From positions 1 through 19,826 of the forward strand of contig NZ_SVFW01000061.1 of the NCBI RefSeq assembly GCF_015056685.1: a DNA stretch of 19,826 nt, given 5' to 3'. Below the pieces are notes generated by a model. The model made no database searches and was not told where the DNA came from. It saw only the letters and a program-made list of their open reading frames with translations. The DNA comes from Butyrivibrio sp. (GTDB lineage: Bacteria; Bacillota; Clostridia; Lachnospirales; Lachnospiraceae). The translations under genes and the position numbers were made by a program. How positions within the stretch are numbered: the stretch's first letter is position 1; each line of letters begins with the position of its first letter. Of the stretch, positions 15,676 through 19,826 are shown piece by piece.

Positions 15676-17340
15676 ATGGAGAAACACTATCAGATAATTT
15701 TAAAGGACACAGAGGAGCTGGTTTATGAGTCAATGCGCCAGCAGATCATGGATGAGAATAATCCAAATGTAGGCGCTTTTTTGGATGATAATCATATCCT
15801 GGATGCCAAATATACAATTTACAGAACAGCATCAATGATCGCACTTTATTGCAACAGCGACAGTTCTTTATACAGGGATGAAGCTCTTTTAAAAAGAATC
15901 AGGTTGGGACTTGGATTTGCTAAAAAGATGCAGCATGATACGGGACTCTACGATTATGTTACATGTAATTTCAACTCTGCGCCAGATACAGCTTTTTCTA
16001 TAAAGAAGCTTATGCCATTTTTCTTTTACCTAAGAGATATTGTTGGTGATAAGAAAACAAAAGAAGAGCAGGAAATTTTCGACACAATAAACGGAATTAT
16101 TGAAAAGGCTGCAAAGGGAATCATGACCGGCGGCTTCCATACACCAAACCACAGATGGGCCATCGCTTCAACTCTTATGGAATGCGCAAAAATTTATAAT
16201 GACGATGAGATGGTAAAGTGCGCAAACAGATATCTGGCAGAGGGAATTGATTGCAACGAGGATGGAGAGTTTGCCGAGAAGTCAGCAGGTAACTATAACC
16301 GTGTAAACAACGATGCCATGATCACTTTGGCAGAGGCAACAGGCGACAAAAAGTACGAGGAGTATGCTGTGAGAAACCTTCACATGATGCTTCATTACTG
16401 GGAGCCGGACGGATCTGTTTACACTGCTAACTCCACAAGATTTGATAAGGACAGACTTTCATATCCAACTGATTACTACACTGAATACATGCTCATGGGA
16501 CAGCGACACAACATTCCTGAGTTTTATGAGATGTGCAACACTATCATCGATATTTGTCAAAAGAAAAATATGCTTGCTCCGGACAGCCTCATTTACTTCA
16601 TGTGGTATCCAGAGTGGAGAACAATAGAGCATGAGGGACTCTATGGTAATCCTGACTATCATGTCTTTTACAAAAACTCAGGAATTTCCAGAAATAAGTC
16701 CGGAAGATACACATACACAGCTATGAGCGGCAAGTCCAACTTCCTTTATTTCCATAACGGATCAATAAAGATGGAGATGAAGGTCGCAGGAAGCTTCTGC
16801 GAGCACAGAGCTTTCAAGGCAGAAACTATGGAGGAGATAGATGGCGGTGTTCACCTGCATCAGACAATGCACGGCTGGTACTATCTTCCATGGACAGATG
16901 AGAAAAGACCTGCTACCAGCGATTGGTGGGAAATGGATAATTCCAAGAGAGATAAGAAAATGGGTCCTGACATGGATATCGATGTCTGGGTTACAGAGTC
17001 CAAGGACAAGGACGGAATCGATGTGCGCGTTAAGACAAGTGGCGTAGAGGGTGCTCCATGGAGAATCGAGCTCTCATTTACAGGAGCAACATTCCTTGAA
17101 AACGGACACCTGGCAACACATCTTACAGGAAATGAAGCACTTACTGTAAAAGATGATTACGTAGAGCTTTCTAATCACAAGGATACTCTTATTGTGGGAC
17201 CTGCTTTTGGCGCTCACAGATTTATGGAGGGAAAAGAGGATTCCGAGCTTAGAAACGCAGGTGCATCAACAATTTATTTTACAGACTACACCGGATTCGA
17301 TCACACAATTACAGTAAGAAATAAGAGAAGCCAGTTCTAA
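15676..17340 (+). CDS. Putative polysaccharide lyase-like protein (toroid plus beta-sandwich)
   Basis: A 554-aa protein I cannot place in a named family with certainty. Residues about 1-310 look like an alpha/alpha toroid, with GGFHTPNHRW at 152-161 and a GNYNRVNND stretch at about 205-213. About 330-550 looks like a beta-sandwich, with repeated short strands and WYYLPW. That two-domain plan, plus Asn158, His159 and Tyr207 in conserved-looking helical motifs, resembles heparinase II/III-like and PL8/PL33-type lyases that use His/Tyr with an Asn neutraliser. It has no signal peptide, which is unusual for a depolymerising lyase and suggests action on imported oligosaccharides. A strong GGGAGG precedes the ATG. 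GH105 two genes upstream would process lyase products, which supports the guess. A glycoside hydrolase or isomerase is also possible. Confidence 0.6.
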   Translation: MEKHYQIILKDTEELVYESMRQQIMDENNPNVGAFLDDNHILDAKYTIYRTASMIALYCNSDSSLYRDEALLKRIRLGLGFAKKMQHDTGLYDYVTCNFNSAPDTAFSIKKLMPFFFYLRDIVGDKKTKEEQEIFDTINGIIEKAAKGIMTGGFHTPNHRWAIASTLMECAKIYNDDEMVKCANRYLAEGIDCNEDGEFAEKSAGNYNRVNNDAMITLAEATGDKKYEEYAVRNLHMMLHYWEPDGSVYTANSTRFDKDRLSYPTDYYTEYMLMGQRHNIPEFYEMCNTIIDICQKKNMLAPDSLIYFMWYPEWRTIEHEGLYGNPDYHVFYKNSGISRNKSGRYTYTAMSGKSNFLYFHNGSIKMEMKVAGSFCEHRAFKAETMEEIDGGVHLHQTMHGWYYLPWTDEKRPATSDWWEMDNSKRDKKMGPDMDIDVWVTESKDKDGIDVRVKTSGVEGAPWRIELSFTGATFLENGHLATHLTGNEALTVKDDYVELSNHKDTLIVGPAFGAHRFMEGKEDSELRNAGASTIYFTDYTGFDHTITVRNKRSQF

Positions 17341-17421
17341 AAAGCTTTTGGGAAAAGATATTTATAGATAGGTAACTGGGGTTTGTCGTTTTTTTAGAGA
17401 AGGGTATAAGGGAGTATAGAG

Positions 17422-18438
17422 ATGAGGTATGTTGAGTTTGATCAGAATAGAAAAATGGACATAGTTTTCCTTGGGAGAATAGCTATAGACTTTAATCCTG
17501 TAGATTATTTTCATCCACTTGAAGAGTGTACTACTTTTAAAAAGTACCTGGGCGGATCTCCTGCCAATACATCAATTGGTGTGACAAGACATGGCCTTAA
17601 AGCAGGCTTTTTTGCCAAGGTATCGGATGACCAGTTCGGAGATTTTGTTATCCACTTCATGGAAAAAGAAGGAATTGATACTTCTCATATCACAAGATGC
17701 ACAGGCGGAGAGAAGCTTGGTCTTACATTTACAGAAATCCTTTCGCCTACAGAGAGCAGCATCCTAATGTATAGAAATGAGATTGCAGATCTGCAGCTCT
17801 CTGTTGAGGATATTGATGAAGATTATATCGCAAACAGTAAAGCTCTTTTGATATCGGGAACAGCACTTGCTGCAAGCCCGTCAAGAGAAGCGGCATTAAA
17901 AGCAGTGATGCTTGCGAAAAAGAATGGCACAAGAGTAATCTTCGATATAGACTACAGAGCATACAACTGGAAAAATGATGATGAAATCTCAATCTACTAT
18001 GCAGCTGTAGCAAAAGAGGCGGACATCATCATGGGATCAAGAGAAGAGTTTGACCTTACAGAAAAGCTCATTGAGCTCGGAAGAAATGATGAGCAGAGCG
18101 CTAATGCGTGGTTTAATGAAAACGCTAAGATTGTTCTCATCAAGCATGGAAAAGAAGGCTCAACTGCTTATACAAAAGATGGCGAGAAGTACTCAATCAA
18201 GCCTTTCCCTGTAAAGGCTCTCAAGGGCTTTGGAGGCGGCGATGGCTACGCATCAGCTTTCCTATACGGAATCTTCTCTGGCTGGGATATGATAGACTGC
18301 CTTGAATTTGGCAGCGCAGAAGCTTCAATGATGGTAAAGAGTCACTCCTGCTCAGAGGAATTACCAACAACCGATGAAGTCAGAAAGTTTATTGAGGAAG
18401 AAAAGGCCGAGTATGGTGAGATGATTGCCAGAGGATGA
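17422..18438 (+). CDS. IolC-like PfkB-family kinase (5-dehydro-2-deoxygluconokinase type)
   Basis: Ribokinase-fold sugar kinase (338 aa), clearly similar along its length to 5-dehydro-2-deoxygluconokinase (IolC) of myo-inositol breakdown. Hallmarks are the N-terminal DIVFLGRIAIDFN, KYLGGSPAN at 41-49, EILSPTESSILMYR, and the PfkB signature GGGDGYAS at 271-278 with Asp274 as catalytic base (the family usually has GAGDSYAS). AAGGGAG at 17408-17414 sets the start. No other inositol gene (iolB, iolD, iolE, iolG) is in the window. It is instead last in a cluster with GH105, a ROK kinase and a lyase-like gene. A related keto-deoxy acid derived from unsaturated uronate is therefore a reasonable alternative substrate; that is inference. 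A terminator follows. Confidence 0.85.
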   Translation: MRYVEFDQNRKMDIVFLGRIAIDFNPVDYFHPLEECTTFKKYLGGSPANTSIGVTRHGLKAGFFAKVSDDQFGDFVIHFMEKEGIDTSHITRCTGGEKLGLTFTEILSPTESSILMYRNEIADLQLSVEDIDEDYIANSKALLISGTALAASPSREAALKAVMLAKKNGTRVIFDIDYRAYNWKNDDEISIYYAAVAKEADIIMGSREEFDLTEKLIELGRNDEQSANAWFNENAKIVLIKHGKEGSTAYTKDGEKYSIKPFPVKALKGFGGGDGYASAFLYGIFSGWDMIDCLEFGSAEASMMVKSHSCSEELPTTDEVRKFIEEEKAEYGEMIARG

Positions 18439-18492
18439 TTGCGCAAGATGTGAATAACCAAATGACAAAACTGTATTAGAAGAGATATAAGA

Positions 18493-18539
18493 AAAACTCC
18501 CCACCTGCCAAGGTAGTTTGTAGGCTGATGGGGAGTTTT
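18493..18539 (+). terminator. Terminator after the kinase cluster
   Basis: AAAACTCCCC (18493-18502) and GGGGAGTTTT (18530-18539) form a perfect 10-bp stem with a 27-nt loop. The T-run is part of the stem. It lies 54 nt after the IolC-like gene, and the A-run on the left arm would allow function on the other strand too. Confidence 0.75.
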
Positions 18540-18555
18540 GTGATATGTTGACCTT

Positions 18556-18777
18556 TTACTTTTCCATAGAAGTGCTTCTATCCACAGGCTTTTCTGATCC
18601 AAGATAATGGAATGGTAAAAACAATTGCCTAAGCGAATCCGAGCTTGACCAATCAATCTTGGAAATGAAAGTTACAAATGAACGCATAGCATTTTGTGGA
18701 TTTTTTACACTGAAGAAAGTTCCGACGGTTGCCTTATCGGATTTGTTTGTCTGGATAAGCTCAGGGACTATTGCACC
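18556..18777 (-). pseudogene. Possible remnant reading frame, no start
   Basis: A 73-codon open frame on the minus strand, bounded by TAA at both ends, encodes a protein-like stretch including SDKATVGTFFSVKNPQNAM and ends in RSTSMEK. It has no plausible start with a ribosome site, and the upstream stop directly abuts it. Composition looks like the C-terminus of a decayed gene, but a competing 60-codon plus-strand frame overlaps it, so chance cannot be excluded. I recognise no family. The rest of 18540-18859 shows nothing else I can support. Confidence 0.25.
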
Positions 18778-18859
18778 TTACCTGTGAAAAGAATGCAAAC
18801 GGAAAGTTATGACATATAAGCTCTATCCAGTTTGCAAGGAGTGTAAAGATATTAAAGCT

Positions 18860-19636
18860 TCATCCAGGATTGTAAAATCTTATTTTACTCCAAATTAAAC
18901 TGACCTTCCCTTGCATTTTTATGCTATATACTTTCTGCGCTTCTTTTACTCCGTTCAACTCTTCTGTCAGATCATTTATTTCTGTTTTCAGTTGCTCAAC
19001 GTGCTCTTTTATACATTTTGAACCTGCACTATCAATGCTAGTATAGTTATTACGGATCTTCCACGTTTTTAATTCACTTTTTACGTAAGCTAATTTTGTA
19101 GTAATCTCAGTATCTCTTGAATCAAATTCATCTTTCTTATGATAGTAGTCTATTAATAACTCCAGTTCCTTTGAAGGCAATTTACTAAATGCTTCACCTC
19201 TGCTACAGAATAAGTCTTCAATAACAGCCATTGCTTTTTCAGTTTTCTCTAAACACGCTCTATAAATTAAATCCACCTCAAACATGTTGCGATGAAACTC
19301 TGGCAACCCATATGCTAACTCAGTAATATGATATAATTCTTTAACATATTCATTTTCAAAAATTTCATAATTATCGTGATATTGCGTATATGTACATATC
19401 TCACTTTTGCAATATTCAACTAATTTATTTAATTTCAGTTTAAACTCATGATAGTAATCACTTGGAAAGGAATTTGCATGATATAAAAACGAAATAACTG
19501 GCCCAGAACCACTCTTTTGAGCAGCCTTACGAGTGGTTTCTCTTTTACTATAGTTCATCCCATATAAACTGCTATTCTCCTGCGTTCTAGTATCATTATT
19601 TGTATTATCCCTATCATTTAACCCTGCAAAACTCAT
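18860..19636 (-). CDS. Unrecognised coiled-coil protein
   Basis: A 258-aa protein of unknown function. Residues 1-45 are polar, rich in Asn, Asp, Thr and Ser and probably disordered. About 55-200 are predicted helical by eye, with many Tyr, Glu, Leu and Lys. Residues 209-238 have a heptad-like pattern (HVEQLKTEINDLTEELNGV) suggesting a coiled coil. The C-terminus is basic. There is no signal peptide or membrane segment. GGGGA (minus strand, 19643-19647) six nt before the ATG supports the start. Codons are A/T-richer than in the carbohydrate genes, hinting at separate acquisition. It points away from the rest of the locus and has a palindromic promoter-like site at 19766-19788. No functional claim is justified. 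Confidence 0.7.
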   Translation of the reverse strand: MSFAGLNDRDNTNNDTRTQENSSLYGMNYSKRETTRKAAQKSGSGPVISFLYHANSFPSDYYHEFKLKLNKLVEYCKSEICTYTQYHDNYEIFENEYVKELYHITELAYGLPEFHRNMFEVDLIYRACLEKTEKAMAVIEDLFCSRGEAFSKLPSKELELLIDYYHKKDEFDSRDTEITTKLAYVKSELKTWKIRNNYTSIDSAGSKCIKEHVEQLKTEINDLTEELNGVKEAQKVYSIKMQGKVSLIWSKIRFYNPG

Positions 19637-19765
19637 ACTTATTCCCCATTTAGCCGTTTAACATATTTATACTATGCCATAAACCTTCATGCGCTGTCTA
19701 TTTTACGATTTCCCACCTAAAAAGCACCAATTTCCAAAACCTTTATTATCCTGCGCTCCCGCGAA

Positions 19766-19788
19766 ATTATACCAAGGCTCTGGTATAA
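19766..19788 (-). promoter_or_regulatory. Extended -10 inside a palindrome
   Basis: TTATACCA (19767-19774) and TGGTATAA (19781-19788) form an 8-bp inverted repeat with a 6-bp spacer. On the minus strand it contains TGGTATAAT, a perfect extended -10. On the plus strand it reads TGGTATAAA. Either a repressor operator over the promoter, or a divergent promoter pair. The leader to the gene at 19636 would be about 120 nt, in which I see nothing else clear. Confidence 0.45.
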
Positions 19789-19826
19789 ATCGTTAACAGT
19801 TACTACCGCAAATCCTTGATATTACT

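Noticed and set aside
17341..17421. Terminator at AAAGCTTTT after the lyase-like gene
   Set aside because: The palindrome is only AT-rich with no real stem or T-tract, and the next gene continues in the same direction.
18606..18786. Plus-strand open frame of about 60 codons encoding a WNGKNN-type stretch
   Set aside because: It follows a stop directly, has no ribosome site before its only ATG, and overlaps a more protein-like minus-strand frame.

Overview
The window looks like an accessory carbohydrate-utilisation region from a low-to-mid GC, Gram-positive Lachnospiraceae-type anaerobe. Butyrivibrio or Pseudobutyrivibrio is my best guess from protein style alone. Support comes from strong AGGAGG-type ribosome sites, lipoprotein signal peptides, LplB/LplC/LplA-type sugar transporters without their own ATPase, and many cytosolic glycoside hydrolases. 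The genus is inference.

Layout. (1) 144-4700 is an operon of two sugar ABC permeases, a lipoprotein solute-binding protein and a cytosolic GH43-like enzyme, closed by a strong terminator at 4734-4775. (2) 4866-8087 is a large GH38 alpha-mannosidase gene; its 5' third holds a dense cluster of DnaA-box-like 9-mers. (3) 8083-8403 is a non-coding array of six units, three direct then three inverted, with a 52-bp period, nested around a perfect hairpin. (4) 8443-10425 holds an unrecognised lipoprotein gene and an unrecognised Ser/Asn-rich repeat protein gene, each with its own promoter-like sequence. (5) 10426-10798 is non-coding with two terminators and two elaborate palindromes, followed by a PHP-domain (CehA/McbA-like) metallohydrolase gene. 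(6) An AraC-family regulator (minus strand) is divergent from a plus-strand cluster: GH105-type unsaturated uronyl hydrolase, ROK sugar kinase, a putative lyase-like protein (toroid plus beta-sandwich), and an IolC-like kinase, ending in a terminator at 18493-18539. (7) 18540-19826 is lower-GC sequence with a possible decayed reading frame and one unrecognised coiled-coil protein gene on the minus strand.

How the genes may work together. The transporter imports oligosaccharides. GH43-like, GH38 and GH105 enzymes, none with a signal peptide, would trim galactosyl/galactofuranosyl, mannosyl and 4,5-unsaturated uronyl ends in the cytosol. The ROK and PfkB/IolC kinases would phosphorylate the released products. 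The AraC protein is the obvious local regulator. The exact glycan cannot be named from the sequence.

The most unusual item is the nested 52-bp inverted array at 8083-8403. Next are the DnaA-box-like cluster inside the mannosidase gene and the lyase-like protein of unknown specificity.
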